Positions 7,951-17,367 of a stretch of 64,000 nt of DNA are shown here, piece after piece. The stretch comes from Bacteroides mediterraneensis. Its GTDB lineage: Bacteria; Bacteroidota; Bacteroidia; Bacteroidales; Bacteroidaceae. Position numbers and translations under genes: made by a program. The stretch is from positions 1 to 64,000 of the forward strand of contig NZ_JACJKA010000008.1 of NCBI RefSeq assembly GCF_016900355.1, in the 5' to 3' direction. Every line of letters begins with the position of its first letter. Positions within the stretch are counted from its first letter, which is position 1. Under the pieces are notes generated by a model. That model worked only from the letters and a program-made list of their open reading frames with translations, did no database searches and had not been told where the DNA came from.

Positions 7951-9803
7951 AAAATCTTCATTAATACGTCATCTTCTGATACGGAATCACCGGAATTTAC
8001 ACAAATAGCGGTAATCGTTCCACTAAATTCTGCTCGGATGGCATTGTAAGTCTTCATTGCCTCCACGTAGCAAATCACATCTCCCTTGTTCACCTTGTCA
8101 CCCACTTTCAGCGGAGTTTCCTGGGCACCTTTGGTCAGGAAGAATTTACCTTCCAGCGGAGAAAGAACTTCTTTTCCTTCACCAGCCGGCACCTGAGCTG
8201 CCGGAGCGGCTGCTGCACCTGCCTGACCTGCCAGTTTCGCCGGATTGACATCACCGAAGGCAACGGTTACCCGATAAGCCTGTCCGTTAACGTCTACCGT
8301 CAATACCTTGGTCTGGTCGTTGGCCATGTGAACTTCTTCCTTGGCTTCACGACGTTTCTTCACGTCTTCCAGGAAGTCAGCCTTAGCCTTTCCACTCTTG
8401 TAGGCTTCATACTGAGCTGGATGCATGGCATATTCGAAGAGTTCTTCGTCGTCCTGTCCGGTATCCCATTTCTTTTCCCACATCATCTGGCGATATTTCT
8501 CCAGCTGGTCAGGATAGTTGTCCTGCGGGTTACCTGTAAAGAACTTACGTCCTTCACGTTCTGCCTTTTCTACGATTTCAGGAGCCAGCTTGCCCGGTAA
8601 TTGTCCGGCCTTGCCCAGAATCATGTCCCAGATATCGTCGGCAATCATACCCCAGCGTTCCTTGCCTTTTTCCATCTGGATGACGTTCATCATGGCCAGG
8701 TTCTTTACATACTGGCTGAACGGAGTAACCAGACACGGATAACCGACACGCGGCCATACGTAAGCAACTTCGTCGAACAGCTTGATCAGCAGCTCATCCT
8801 GAGTCATGAACGGCAGATTCCGTTTTGCCTTGTATTTGTTGATAGATTCCAGGTTAGAATCCAGGTCAGCCATCAAGCTACCCATCATACCACCCGGCAG
8901 TCCCGGTCCGATCAACAGAGAGTTCATCAGACGGTTTCTCGGACTGATGTACAAGCCCAGGAAGTCGTCCATGAATTCCTGAATCAATGAACGAACCTTC
9001 ATGTAAGCCTGCATGTTGATTTCAGGCACTTTGAAGCCCGCATCTTTCAACATAGCCTGTACACTGATAACATCCGCATGTCCTGTACCCCAAGACAACG
9101 GATCCATACCTACGTCCACGTAATCACAACCCGCCTTGCAGACTTCCAGAATAGAAGCCATGTTGAAACCAGGTCCCGCATGTGAGTGATACTGAATCGT
9201 GATATCTTTAATCTTCTTGATACCGGCTACCAGCTTGCCCAAGAATACCGGACGGCCGATACCCGCCATATCCTTGATACAGATTTCATCGCATCCTGCA
9301 TCAATCAGCTTCTTGGCCATATCCAAGTAATATTCTACAGTATGAATCGGAGAATAAGTGATGCAAAGACAGCACTGAGAAATCATGCCGGCATCGTGTG
9401 CATAACCGATAGAAGGAATAATGTTGCGCACATCATTCAGTCCGCAGAATGTACGGGTAATATCTGTACCTTGTGCTTTCTTGACCTTATAGAACAATTT
9501 TCGTACATCGGCGGGTACCGGACTCATTCGCAAACCGTTCAACGCACGGTCGAGCATGTGCGTCTGAATACCGGCTTCGTGAAAAGGCTTTGTCCACTCA
9601 CGGACCGCCTTGTTCGGATTCTCCCCGAATAACAGGTTTACTTGTTCAAAACCTCCCCCGTTTGTCTCTACACGGGCAAAACACCCCATTTCAATAATGG
9701 CTGGGGCTACCTTTACCAACTGGTCTACACGCGGTACGTACTTTCCGGCACTCTGCCACATATCGCGGAAAACCAAACTAAATTTGACTTCTTTCTGTTC
9801 CAT
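7947..9803 (-). CDS. oadA: decarboxylase alpha subunit: carboxyltransferase fused to biotin carrier domain
   Basis: The 618 residues hold an N-terminal pyruvate-carboxylase-type carboxyltransferase TIM barrel (about 1-290), a conserved carboxylase domain (about 290-470), a linker rich in Ala and Pro, and a C-terminal biotinyl domain. The biotinylated lysine is Lys584 in EAMKTYN; most relatives read AMKM, so Thr after Lys is a small departure. The metal-site segment YHSHAGPG is present. The carboxyltransferase resembles the oxaloacetate/pyruvate class, whereas methylmalonyl-CoA decarboxylases use a CoA-type transferase, so oxaloacetate decarboxylase is the better reading. It lies between oadG and oadB. 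Confidence 0.9.
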   Translation of the reverse strand: MEQKEVKFSLVFRDMWQSAGKYVPRVDQLVKVAPAIIEMGCFARVETNGGGFEQVNLLFGENPNKAVREWTKPFHEAGIQTHMLDRALNGLRMSPVPADVRKLFYKVKKAQGTDITRTFCGLNDVRNIIPSIGYAHDAGMISQCCLCITYSPIHTVEYYLDMAKKLIDAGCDEICIKDMAGIGRPVFLGKLVAGIKKIKDITIQYHSHAGPGFNMASILEVCKAGCDYVDVGMDPLSWGTGHADVISVQAMLKDAGFKVPEINMQAYMKVRSLIQEFMDDFLGLYISPRNRLMNSLLIGPGLPGGMMGSLMADLDSNLESINKYKAKRNLPFMTQDELLIKLFDEVAYVWPRVGYPCLVTPFSQYVKNLAMMNVIQMEKGKERWGMIADDIWDMILGKAGQLPGKLAPEIVEKAEREGRKFFTGNPQDNYPDQLEKYRQMMWEKKWDTGQDDEELFEYAMHPAQYEAYKSGKAKADFLEDVKKRREAKEEVHMANDQTKVLTVDVNGQAYRVTVAFGDVNPAKLAGQAGAAAAPAAQVPAGEGKEVLSPLEGKFFLTKGAQETPLKVGDKVNKGDVICYVEAMKTYNAIRAEFSGTITAICVNSGDSVSEDDVLMKIL

Positions 9804-9831
9804 GATTTTACATGCGTGTTTTTCTAATGGA

Positions 9832-10089
9832 CTACTGCAATTTTTCTACCTTTATTACCTGGCCTTTTCCGGCTGTCAGAATGTCGACGGCTGCCTTGAT
9901 GGCATCCATGGCGCCTGCATCAGTAGATGCTCCCGATGAAGTGTTTTTCTTTTTGGGAGCCTCCTCTGGAGCTACCTTGTTGACGACGGAAATCAGAAGT
10001 TGGCTTAACCAGATCACGATGAGCAGAATCACAAAGACAGTGACCATTCCAACCACCATCAGCAATAATCCCAGTTCAAAGTTTTCCAT
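9832..10089 (-). CDS. oadG: OadG-type gamma subunit of the Na+-pumping decarboxylase
   Basis: An 85-residue protein with one long membrane helix (about residues 6-33, LLLMVVGMVTVFVILLIVIW) and a charged, low-complexity cytoplasmic tail (EEAPKKKN). This is the standard layout of gamma subunits, which anchor the alpha subunit to beta and help assembly. It is the first gene of the oadGAB operon, 28 nt before oadA. Sequence conservation in this family is weak, so context carries much of the call. Confidence 0.87.
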   Translation of the reverse strand: MENFELGLLLMVVGMVTVFVILLIVIWLSQLLISVVNKVAPEEAPKKKNTSSGASTDAGAMDAIKAAVDILTAGKGQVIKVEKLQ

Positions 10090-10113
10090 CTTTTAATTAA
10101 TTTGAATGTATAT

Positions 10114-10154
10114 AAAAAGGCGCTCTCCAGGAAATACCTCCCAAAGAGCGTCCC
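10114..10154 (-). promoter_or_regulatory. hairpin plus T-tract at the head of the oad transcript
   Basis: On the minus strand, GGACGCTCT pairs with AGAGCGCC (one bulge; 10119-10153) and is followed by TTTTT (10114-10118). It can be read as the terminator of the upstream nitroreductase unit. It also lies immediately after a consensus -7 box, at the expected 5' end of the oad mRNA, so it could be a leader hairpin or attenuator. Confidence 0.6.
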
Positions 10155-10161
10155 AAAAGTA
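10154..10161 (-). promoter_or_regulatory. -7 box of the oadGAB promoter
   Basis: TACTTTTG on the minus strand matches TAnnTTTG, 64 nt before the oadG ATG. Transcription would begin within the adjacent hairpin sequence. Confidence 0.55.
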
Positions 10162-10236
10162 GAAATTTCAAACAAATATTGTAACTAAAACTCGTTAAAT
10201 ATTTGATAATTTGTTTACAAATTCACTAAATCACTA

Positions 10237-10740
10237 TCAAAATAAAATTTCATCCAGCGATTTGCGTTTTTTAGCTGACACTTCTTGCTCTGCGGCATAT
10301 CCTACCGGAATCAGTACCGCAGGCTCTATATGGGCGGGTAACTGAAGTGCTTCCCGGCAAAGAGAGACGTCAAAATTACATACCCAGCAGGTACCCAAAC
10401 CTTGCTCCGTAGCAGCCAGGCAAAGATGTTCCACGGCGATAGCAATATCAATGTCGGCATGGTCTTTCCCGTCCGACTTCCGGTGCCATGATTTTTCATG
10501 ATTCACACAGGCCACAATAAGGCAAGGCACATTGGCCATCCATTCTCTCGGATAGGCTTTTTTCAACTGTGACAAACGAGGTTCGTCCGTCACCACTGCA
10601 AACTTCCACGGCTGGAAGTTCACGGCTGAAGGAGCCATACGCACACACTCCATCACATATTCCAGTTTTTCTTTCTCTACCGCACGCGATTCATAGTTCC
10701 GCACGGAATGACGCTGCTTGACTAATTCTAAAAAATTCAT
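10237..10740 (-). CDS. nitroreductase-family FMN oxidoreductase
   Basis: A 167-residue protein of the small nitroreductase-like family. The N-terminal RHSVRNYE motif binds FMN phosphate, and APSAVNFQPWKF is the usual second FMN-contact segment. Near the C-terminus is a VGY stretch (LIPVGYAAE) typical of the fold. Such enzymes reduce nitro-compounds, quinones or flavins with NAD(P)H; the natural substrate is not evident. It follows the beta-barrel gene by 12 nt and is probably co-transcribed with it. Confidence 0.88.
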   Translation of the reverse strand: MNFLELVKQRHSVRNYESRAVEKEKLEYVMECVRMAPSAVNFQPWKFAVVTDEPRLSQLKKAYPREWMANVPCLIVACVNHEKSWHRKSDGKDHADIDIAIAVEHLCLAATEQGLGTCWVCNFDVSLCREALQLPAHIEPAVLIPVGYAAEQEVSAKKRKSLDEILF

Positions 10741-10752
10741 CTTATACTTTCT

Positions 10753-11418
10753 TTATAACGTGATTTCCAAATTGATACCTAACACATTCAGACATCGTTT
10801 CACATCATACTGACGGCAGTAATACACGTCCAGCATTGTCCGCTGCGACAAATTCCACCGCACCCCAGGGCGATAACGCACGCGAGGCAACGAAAAGAAC
10901 GCCTCCCCGCCTACCGGCTGAAAGGATTCTATCGAAAAATAAGGATGCAAGCGCCAGTCCGTCGGCTCATACACAGCCTGCAACCGGGAACGAAGCTGAG
11001 CCTCTTTACCTCCTCCGATAAACGTATGCTGGAACAGTTCCCTCCAGCCCAGCTTGAAGTCTCTCACAGGACTGGATACGACAAAACCTGCCTGATAACG
11101 ATGCCCGATTTTCCATCCGGCCTTTCCACGGTCACGGTATTGCAGCTCATAATAGCCTTTCAGCTGCATCAACGGAAGTACCCGGTAATTCAAGCCTATA
11201 TTCAGCCTTTCCCGCTCCATTTCTTTCAACCCATGTTGGGTTCTTGCCTGAAAGGTTCCCCTGAATTTAAGACGCTTGTCCACCTGCCAATTCACCCGGA
11301 CGCCTGTCCATGCGGCAAACTCTCCAGACGCCACAGCATACGTCCGTACCGGCAGCATCCATCCTCCGCATATGACAACCACTCCTACGATTATTTGACA
11401 CAGTGTCCGTCTCTTCAT
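10753..11418 (-). CDS. DUF2490-like putative outer-membrane beta-barrel protein
   Basis: About 221 residues from the preferred ATG at 11418, which has a good GGAGGTG ribosome-binding site, unusual for this group. An earlier in-frame ATG at 11502 would put 28 charged residues before the signal peptide. The N-terminus (MKRRTLCQIIVGVVVICGG) is a signal sequence. The rest alternates polar and aromatic residues in short strands (WTGVRVNWQV, YYELQYRDR, VRYRPGVRWNL), as in outer-membrane barrels. The repeated strand-turn pattern and closing strand resemble DUF2490. Its substrate is unknown. Confidence 0.65.
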   Translation of the reverse strand: MKRRTLCQIIVGVVVICGGWMLPVRTYAVASGEFAAWTGVRVNWQVDKRLKFRGTFQARTQHGLKEMERERLNIGLNYRVLPLMQLKGYYELQYRDRGKAGWKIGHRYQAGFVVSSPVRDFKLGWRELFQHTFIGGGKEAQLRSRLQAVYEPTDWRLHPYFSIESFQPVGGEAFFSLPRVRYRPGVRWNLSQRTMLDVYYCRQYDVKRCLNVLGINLEITL

Positions 11419-11537
11419 TTCACCTCCGGAATTTCTTTTATTTTCTCTGCAAGGTATTAAGAAAATCCTGAATCTGCAAAACTTCTCACCCCATTCCTCC
11501 ACATTCGTAGATTTTTTGAATACATTGGTAGATTTTA

Positions 11538-11569
11538 TTTGTTTCTTCTCACCTAATAAAATAAATTTG
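11538..11569 (+). promoter_or_regulatory. promoter of the M64 lipoprotein gene
   Basis: A -33 TTTG (11538-11541), a 20-nt spacer and a -7 TAAATTTG (11562-11569) fit the Bacteroides consensus, 27 nt before the chosen ATG. Confidence 0.7.
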
Positions 11570-11596
11570 TTTCGTCCCTTTAAATATCAATATGAC

Positions 11597-13228
11597 ATGA
11601 AACAGTATCTATTATCTTTCATTTTCATCATTCTGGCCATCAGCTGCACCGAACAAGAAATAGAACCCGATTTTTCATTCCAGTCGGATACGGACGAGAT
11701 TACCTTAGCTGCCACAGCAAACTCTCAAACTGTAATCCGTTTTACCAGCACCCGCGAGTGGCAAGCTTCCACAAACAGCCAATGGCTGGGTGTGACTCCC
11801 GCGTCTGGAGAAGCTGGTACTTGTGAAGTAACCCTGACCGCCTATAGTACAAACCAAGAAAAAACATCCAGAAGCGCAGTTCTTCAGCTTGTCTCCGACG
11901 GATTAACCCAGTCGCTCACCGTTACCCAATCGGCTGCCGACTATGTCACGCTGGAACAGACGACCTATTATATAAACGCAGAAGGAGGAGCACTGGAAAT
12001 CAATTTTACCTCCAACCTGAGTACTGACGAACTATTTATTTACGGCACAAGTTCCTGGATTACACAAACGGAGGAGAGCCGGTCGGAGAAAGGATACGTA
12101 CTTCCCCTGACAGTTCAGCCCAACCCTGATGAAAATCCACGAACAGCCTATATTCAATTTTACAAAAGCAGTTCAATCCTTCCACAAAACGGTCTTTTGA
12201 ACAGCATAACCGTAATACAAGAAGGCACTAAACCGGTTACCTCCACCGACTATTCGGCCGACAAAACCGTGCATATTTTCCAACAGGCCAGCGAAGGAAA
12301 AGGGCTCCCCATCGTACTCATGGGAGACGGTTTCTTGGATACGGAAATAGCTGACGGCACCTACGACAAGGTCATGAACAAGGCCATGGAAAACCTGTTC
12401 ACCGAAGAACCCTTGAAATCCCTGCGCAACTATTTCAATATCTATTCCGTCACAGCCGTTTCCAGCAGCACAAAGTTTGATGGCCTCAGCACTACTTTCG
12501 GATGCCAGATGGAAGGTGGTACAAGCACCCTCGTATTCGGCAACGATGAAACCGTCATGGAATATGCAAAATGTGTGGAAGGACTCGATCCTTCCGAAAT
12601 GCTGGCGGTAGTGGTACTCAATTCATCCGCCTATGCAGGAACCACCTATTTCGGATATGGCACCACCACCCAGATGAGCGAACTCGCCATTGCTTATTGC
12701 CCCATCATCGAGGACCTGGAAAACGAAATGTTCCGGGAAGTACTTGTGCACGAAGCGGTAGGACACGGATTTGCCAAACTGGAAGACGAATACAGCTACG
12801 ACGGACGGATTTCTTCTACCGAAATCCAGCAAGTGCAAACACTGCAAAGTTACGGATGGGCACAGAATGTGGATTTCACCCAAGACGAAAATACGGTGCT
12901 ATGGGCTTCCTTCCTTACTGACAGCCGCTACGACGATGAAAACATAGGTATCTACGAAGGAGCCTGCACGTATATGTATGGAGTATATCGCCCCACCGAA
13001 GACAGCATGATGAACAGCAACACCTGCGGCTTCAACGCTCCGTCACGAAAAGCGATTTACGACATGGTAATGAAAAGAGGAGAAAACCGCACTCCTACCT
13101 ATGAGGAGTTCGTCACATTCGATCAGTCACAAAGCACGCAGACACAAAGCCTCAGACGGACTTCCACACAAAGCCACCGTCCGTTTGCCCGGCCACACTT
13201 TGTCAACAAGCCACTGCCCACTCGATAA
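11597..13228 (+). CDS. BACON-domain lipoprotein with M64 (IgA-peptidase-like) metallopeptidase domain
   Basis: The chosen ATG at 11597 gives 543 residues beginning with a lipoprotein signal (MKQYLLSF, lipobox LAISC); an earlier ATG at 11516 would bury it. Two BACON-like beta domains follow (about 20-120 and 120-220, with the typical REWQASTNSQWLGVTPASG stretch), then a peptidase domain. The zinc motif HEAVGHGFAKLEDEY begins at His385, as in family M64. The tail is Ser/Thr/Arg-rich. BACON domains are thought to bind carbohydrate or glycoprotein, so a surface or periplasmic peptidase acting on host glycoproteins is plausible. Cleavage of IgA is not shown. Confidence 0.88.
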   Translation: MKQYLLSFIFIILAISCTEQEIEPDFSFQSDTDEITLAATANSQTVIRFTSTREWQASTNSQWLGVTPASGEAGTCEVTLTAYSTNQEKTSRSAVLQLVSDGLTQSLTVTQSAADYVTLEQTTYYINAEGGALEINFTSNLSTDELFIYGTSSWITQTEESRSEKGYVLPLTVQPNPDENPRTAYIQFYKSSSILPQNGLLNSITVIQEGTKPVTSTDYSADKTVHIFQQASEGKGLPIVLMGDGFLDTEIADGTYDKVMNKAMENLFTEEPLKSLRNYFNIYSVTAVSSSTKFDGLSTTFGCQMEGGTSTLVFGNDETVMEYAKCVEGLDPSEMLAVVVLNSSAYAGTTYFGYGTTTQMSELAIAYCPIIEDLENEMFREVLVHEAVGHGFAKLEDEYSYDGRISSTEIQQVQTLQSYGWAQNVDFTQDENTVLWASFLTDSRYDDENIGIYEGACTYMYGVYRPTEDSMMNSNTCGFNAPSRKAIYDMVMKRGENRTPTYEEFVTFDQSQSTQTQSLRRTSTQSHRPFARPHFVNKPLPTR

Positions 13229-13290
13229 GTATTCGAGGTAAAGTCTCTATTTACAAAGAGTTATTTTGCAAACGCTTTACTCTTTTTTAT

Positions 13291-13378
13291 GTTTTCCGTA
13301 GCGGGAACGTATGTTTTCCTTCTGCGAAACGTAGGTTTCCGCCGTGGGAAACGTACGTTTTCCCATAGGGAAACATAG
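13291..13378. repeat. array A: four tandem 22-nt palindromic units
   Basis: Units start at 13291, 13313, 13335 and 13357, each exactly 22 nt. A unit is GTTTtCC, a 3-6 nt variable loop, GGAAAC, then GTAT, GTAG, GTAC or ATAG. Half-sites GTTTCC and GGAAAC therefore alternate about every 11 nt. Both within-unit hairpins and junction palindromes (AAACGTACGTTT) can form. The array lies between the convergent M64 and exchanger genes, separate from the terminator at 13423-13460. It is homologous in sequence to array B. Confidence 0.9.
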
Positions 13379-13422
13379 AAAACAAAACGGAGAATGACGC
13401 TTTATGTATTGTCATTTACAAA

Positions 13423-13460
13423 AAGAACGCCCCGAACCTTTTCAGATTCAGGGCGTTCTT
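13423..13460. terminator. terminator between M64 gene and exchanger gene
   Basis: Arms AAGAACGCCC and GGGCGTTCTT with an 18-nt loop. A T-run follows on the minus strand and a T-rich stretch on the plus strand, so it may serve both convergent genes. Confidence 0.8.
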
Positions 13461-13481
13461 CTTATTTTAATTCTACTATAT

Positions 13482-15161
13482 TTATCCCGCCATCAGCAAG
13501 ACAAGCAGCTGTGCAGTCAGAATACGCAAGAACATGGCCAACGGATATACTGTAGAATAACCTACGGCCGGTGCATCGTTTCCCGCAATCTGATTGGCAT
13601 AAGCCAAGGCTGGAGGGTCAGTATTACTACCGGCAATCAAACCCATTAGCGTGAAATAGTTCACCCGATGATGCCAGCGAGCCACAATACCCGTAATAAT
13701 CAATGGAATAAAGGTAATCAGGAAACCGACTCCTACATAAAGTATACCATCTCCTTCTACCACCATCTGTACGAAATTCTCGCCGGCCTTGATTCCTACA
13801 CTGGCAAGGAAAAGTACCAGACCGACCTCACGCAACATCAGATTGGCACTCATCGTGGTATAGGTAACCAGTTTTACCTTATGACCGAAACGGCCAATCA
13901 AGATGGAAATAATCAGCGGACCACCGGCCAGACCCAGTTTCACCGGAGTCGGCATGCCCGGAATGGCAATCGGCAGACTACCGAACAAGATACCACAGAG
14001 GATACCCACAAAGATAGTCACGATGTTCGGATGGTCCAGACGGCGCAACTGGTTACCCAGCAAGTTAGCTACCCGTTCAATGGCATCCTGCGGACCGACC
14101 ACCATCACACGGTCGCCCACCTGCAAACGAAGCTGACGGGCCGCAAACAAGTCCATACCTGAACGGTTGACACGCGTCACGTTCACCCCATACATGCTGC
14201 TGAAGTGAAGCTCTCCCAAAGTCTTTCCGTTGATGTTCGGCTGCGTCACCAAAATACGGCGGGAAACCATCGGTTTGTCCTGCTGACCAGTCGCATCCCA
14301 GTCCTGGTCAATCTTCGGACCGATAAAAGCCATAATGGCTTCCGAGTCATCCTCGGCACACACCAGAAACATACGGTCGCCCAACCGCAATACCGTATTG
14401 GCATTCGGAGTCACCATGTGTTCATCCTGAATGATACGGGTACACACAAAGTCACGTGCCAAAAAGTTCTGCACCTGCGACAAGGTCTTGCCACTCAATG
14501 CCTCATTCTGCACCTTCAGCGATATGGTATAAGGCTTCATGTGCGGATTGGCTTCTTCCTCTTTCTGGATTTCATCGCTATCCCGCTTTACATCCACCCG
14601 GCAGATATAACGGATAAGAATCATGGAAAGAATGATACCCATCACGCCCAGCGGATAGGCACAAGCATATCCCATGGCGATTTCCGGTCCCTGATAATGG
14701 AGCTGCTGCAACGCCTCGTTGGCCGCACCAAGTCCCGGTGTATTGGTTACCGCTCCACAAAGAATACCCACCATCATCGGAATATCAATTCTGCCTTGCA
14801 GGGCGAAATACAGAATCAATGCCACGGCAATATTCAGTACCACAATTCCTACTGCCAACAAGTTGAGCGTAATACCCCCTCGTTTGAACGAAGAAAAGAA
14901 AGAAGGGCCGACCTGAAGTCCGATACAGAAGACAAAGAGAATCAGTCCGAAGTCTTGTACGAAAGAAAGTATGGCCGGATTTCCGGTAAAGCCGAAGTGT
15001 CCTGCCAAGATTCCGACAAACAAGACGAATGTAACTCCCAGCGAAATGCCGAAGAATTTAATTTTTCCCAACAATACCCCCGCCGCAATCACAAAAGCAT
15101 AAAGTGCCACGATGTGCGCTATAGAGTTGGGATTTGTAAACAAATCTTGTAGCCAATTCAT
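13482..15161 (-). CDS. aspartate-alanine exchanger (AspT/YidE duplication) family transporter
   Basis: A 559-residue inner-membrane protein with two halves of about five hydrophobic segments each, separated by two RCK-C/TrkA-C regulatory domains (about 200-370; [13 protein letters not shown] and [13 protein letters not shown] are matching strands). This is the layout of the putative transport protein family that includes AspT. The start is set at MNWLQDLF because the upstream ATG at 15200 adds a non-conserved extension. Aspartate:alanine exchange is known for AspT; the substrate here is unknown. It has its own terminator. Confidence 0.85.
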   Translation of the reverse strand: MNWLQDLFTNPNSIAHIVALYAFVIAAGVLLGKIKFFGISLGVTFVLFVGILAGHFGFTGNPAILSFVQDFGLILFVFCIGLQVGPSFFSSFKRGGITLNLLAVGIVVLNIAVALILYFALQGRIDIPMMVGILCGAVTNTPGLGAANEALQQLHYQGPEIAMGYACAYPLGVMGIILSMILIRYICRVDVKRDSDEIQKEEEANPHMKPYTISLKVQNEALSGKTLSQVQNFLARDFVCTRIIQDEHMVTPNANTVLRLGDRMFLVCAEDDSEAIMAFIGPKIDQDWDATGQQDKPMVSRRILVTQPNINGKTLGELHFSSMYGVNVTRVNRSGMDLFAARQLRLQVGDRVMVVGPQDAIERVANLLGNQLRRLDHPNIVTIFVGILCGILFGSLPIAIPGMPTPVKLGLAGGPLIISILIGRFGHKVKLVTYTTMSANLMLREVGLVLFLASVGIKAGENFVQMVVEGDGILYVGVGFLITFIPLIITGIVARWHHRVNYFTLMGLIAGSNTDPPALAYANQIAGNDAPAVGYSTVYPLAMFLRILTAQLLVLLMAG

Positions 15162-15378
15162 AGTTATTAAATTTTTTATTCGGAAGGCAAATGTAACCAA
15201 TTAAAAACAATAGGGCAAACTTTTCTTTCTTTTTTCCTGACAGAGAATCCGAATAAGTATCTTATGTACACTTTTTTCTTTGACATGTACCAGAACCAGC
15301 ATGCCGATAGTTTCACGTTTTTAGGCTTTCAAGACTGTAAAAAAAGAAAGAATGTAAGATAAACAACCGGAAAATTTG

Positions 15379-15386
15379 TATATTTG
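15379..15386 (+). promoter_or_regulatory. -7 box of the mutAB promoter
   Basis: TATATTTG matches TAnnTTTG and leaves a leader of roughly 60 nt before the mutA ATG. I saw no cobalamin-riboswitch-like element in the 291-nt gap upstream of mutA. Confidence 0.6.
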
Positions 15387-15452
15387 CCCATGCAGGTTAC
15401 TCGCCTACACTATAATTTTAAATCTGAATATCAACAAAAACACTAATTCACT

Positions 15453-17357
15453 ATGGCAGATAGTAAAGAAAAACTCTTTTCAGATTTTCCGCCCGTGTCT
15501 ACCCAAGAATGGATGGACAAAATTATGGTCGACCTGAAGGGAGCCGATTTTGAGAAGAAGTTGGTGTGGAAAACCAACGAAGGTTTCAAAGTGAAGCCGT
15601 TCTACCGTCAAGAAGATTTGGAAGGATTGAAAACCACTGAAGGACTTCCCGGACAATACCCATATATAAGAGGTATAAAGAAAGACGACAATACATGGTT
15701 TATCCGTCAGGACATTGTGGTGGAAGATGCCGCCGAAGCCAATGCAAAAGCCCTTGACATATTAAATAAAGGAGTCGATTCGCTCGGATTCCAGATTAAA
15801 GCCAAAGAACTCAGTGCCGAGTACCTCGACACCCTGCTGAAGGATATTTGTTGCGAATGCATCGAACTGAACTTCTCTACCTGCCAACGCCATACCCTGC
15901 AACTGGCACAACTGCTGGTAGCGTATTTCCAGAAAAAAGGCTATGCGCCTGAAAAACTGAGAGGCTCGCTGAATTTCGACCCCATCAGTAAAATGATGCA
16001 GAAAGGAAAAGATGTAAGTGCGGTCATCGCCACTGGAAAGGAACTGGTGGAAACACTGGCCGGATACCCGCATTTCCGTTGCATCGCCGTCAACTCGGTA
16101 CAGCTGAACAATGCCGGAGCGTATATCTACCAGGAATTAGGATATGCCCTGGCCTGGGGAAATGAGTACCTCAACCAGTTGGTAGAAGCCGGAGTGCCCG
16201 CTGCACTGGCTGCCAAGAAAATCAAATTCAATTTCGGCATCACCTCCAACTACTTCATGGAAATAGCCAAATTCCGTGCGGCACGCATGCTGTGGGCCGA
16301 CATCGTGAAACAATACCAACCGAAATGTCCGCGCACGGACTGCAAGAATACAGGAGCCGACGGTACCTGCTACTGCGCCTGCAAGATGGTAGCCCATGCA
16401 GAAACATCCAATTTTAACCTCACTCTGTTTGATGCACACGTCAACCTGCTCCGTACACAGACGGAAGCCATGAGTGCAGCCATTGCCGGTGTGAACTCCA
16501 TCACCGTTTCGCCGTTTGACAAGACCTACGAAACGCCGAACGATTTCTCTGAACGTATCGCCCGCAACCAGCAACTGCTGTTGAAGGAAGAATCGCACCT
16601 GAACCGCATCGTCGACCCGGCTGCCGGTTCTTATTACATTGAAAACCTGACCGTCTCCATCGCGAAAGAGGCTTGGAAACTTTTCCTGGCCGTAGAAGAC
16701 GCGGGAGGTATGTTGGCAGCCGTCAAATCCGGTAGCGTACAGGAAGCCGTGAACCAGAGCAACAAGGCTCGTCACGAAGCGGTATCCAAACGGAAAGAGA
16801 TTCTGTTAGGTACCAACCAGTATCCGAACTTCAACGAACTGGCTGGCGACAAACGCCCGTTGGACGGATGTACGAAATGCGGATGCGGCGGTCATGAAGA
16901 AGCAACCAGCATCCCCAAACTGCAGATGGCACGTGCAGCCAGCGAGTTTGAAGCCCTCCGCCTGGAAACGGAAGCTTCTGGCAAACGCCCGAAGGCCTTC
17001 ATGCTGACCATCGGCAACCTGGCCATGCGTCAGGCTCGTGCCCAGTTCTCTTGCAACTTCTTAGCTTGCGCCGGTTATCAGGTCATCGACAACTTGGGAT
17101 TTGCCAGCGTGGAAGAAGGTATCGAAGCGGCCATGAAAGCACAAGCCGACATCGTGGTGCTCTGCTCCAGTGACGATGAATATGCGGAATATGCTATTCC
17201 GGCCTTCAAGGCCCTCAACGGACGTGCCATGTTTATTGTGGCAGGTGCCCCGGCTTGCATGGAAGAACTGAAAGCTGCAGGCATTGAGAACTTCATCCAT
17301 GTACGTTGCAACGTGCTGGAAACTTTACGCGAATACAACCGTAAACTCTTATCTTGA
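15453..17357 (+). CDS. mutA: methylmalonyl-CoA mutase small (beta) subunit
   Basis: The structural, non-cobalamin-binding subunit of the B12-dependent mutase that interconverts succinyl-CoA and methylmalonyl-CoA. The 634 residues align in layout with MutB (substrate barrel then degenerate B12 domain), but the DxHxxG cobalt-ligand motif is absent, as expected. Two cysteine clusters stand out: C292, C297, C305, C307, C309 and C473, C476, C478. mutB follows 10 nt later in the same operon. The role fits propionate formation from succinate. Confidence 0.96.
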   Translation: MADSKEKLFSDFPPVSTQEWMDKIMVDLKGADFEKKLVWKTNEGFKVKPFYRQEDLEGLKTTEGLPGQYPYIRGIKKDDNTWFIRQDIVVEDAAEANAKALDILNKGVDSLGFQIKAKELSAEYLDTLLKDICCECIELNFSTCQRHTLQLAQLLVAYFQKKGYAPEKLRGSLNFDPISKMMQKGKDVSAVIATGKELVETLAGYPHFRCIAVNSVQLNNAGAYIYQELGYALAWGNEYLNQLVEAGVPAALAAKKIKFNFGITSNYFMEIAKFRAARMLWADIVKQYQPKCPRTDCKNTGADGTCYCACKMVAHAETSNFNLTLFDAHVNLLRTQTEAMSAAIAGVNSITVSPFDKTYETPNDFSERIARNQQLLLKEESHLNRIVDPAAGSYYIENLTVSIAKEAWKLFLAVEDAGGMLAAVKSGSVQEAVNQSNKARHEAVSKRKEILLGTNQYPNFNELAGDKRPLDGCTKCGCGGHEEATSIPKLQMARAASEFEALRLETEASGKRPKAFMLTIGNLAMRQARAQFSCNFLACAGYQVIDNLGFASVEEGIEAAMKAQADIVVLCSSDDEYAEYAIPAFKALNGRAMFIVAGAPACMEELKAAGIENFIHVRCNVLETLREYNRKLLS

Positions 17358-17367
17358 ATTGCACACT

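Noticed and set aside
15310-15325. parS-like site
   Set aside because: Only a half-site GTTTCACGT is present; the second half does not match.
15162-15452. Cobalamin riboswitch or small gene upstream of mutA
   Set aside because: No conserved B12-box pattern was seen. A 25-codon frame starting near 15285 lacks a promoter box and shows nothing recognisable.
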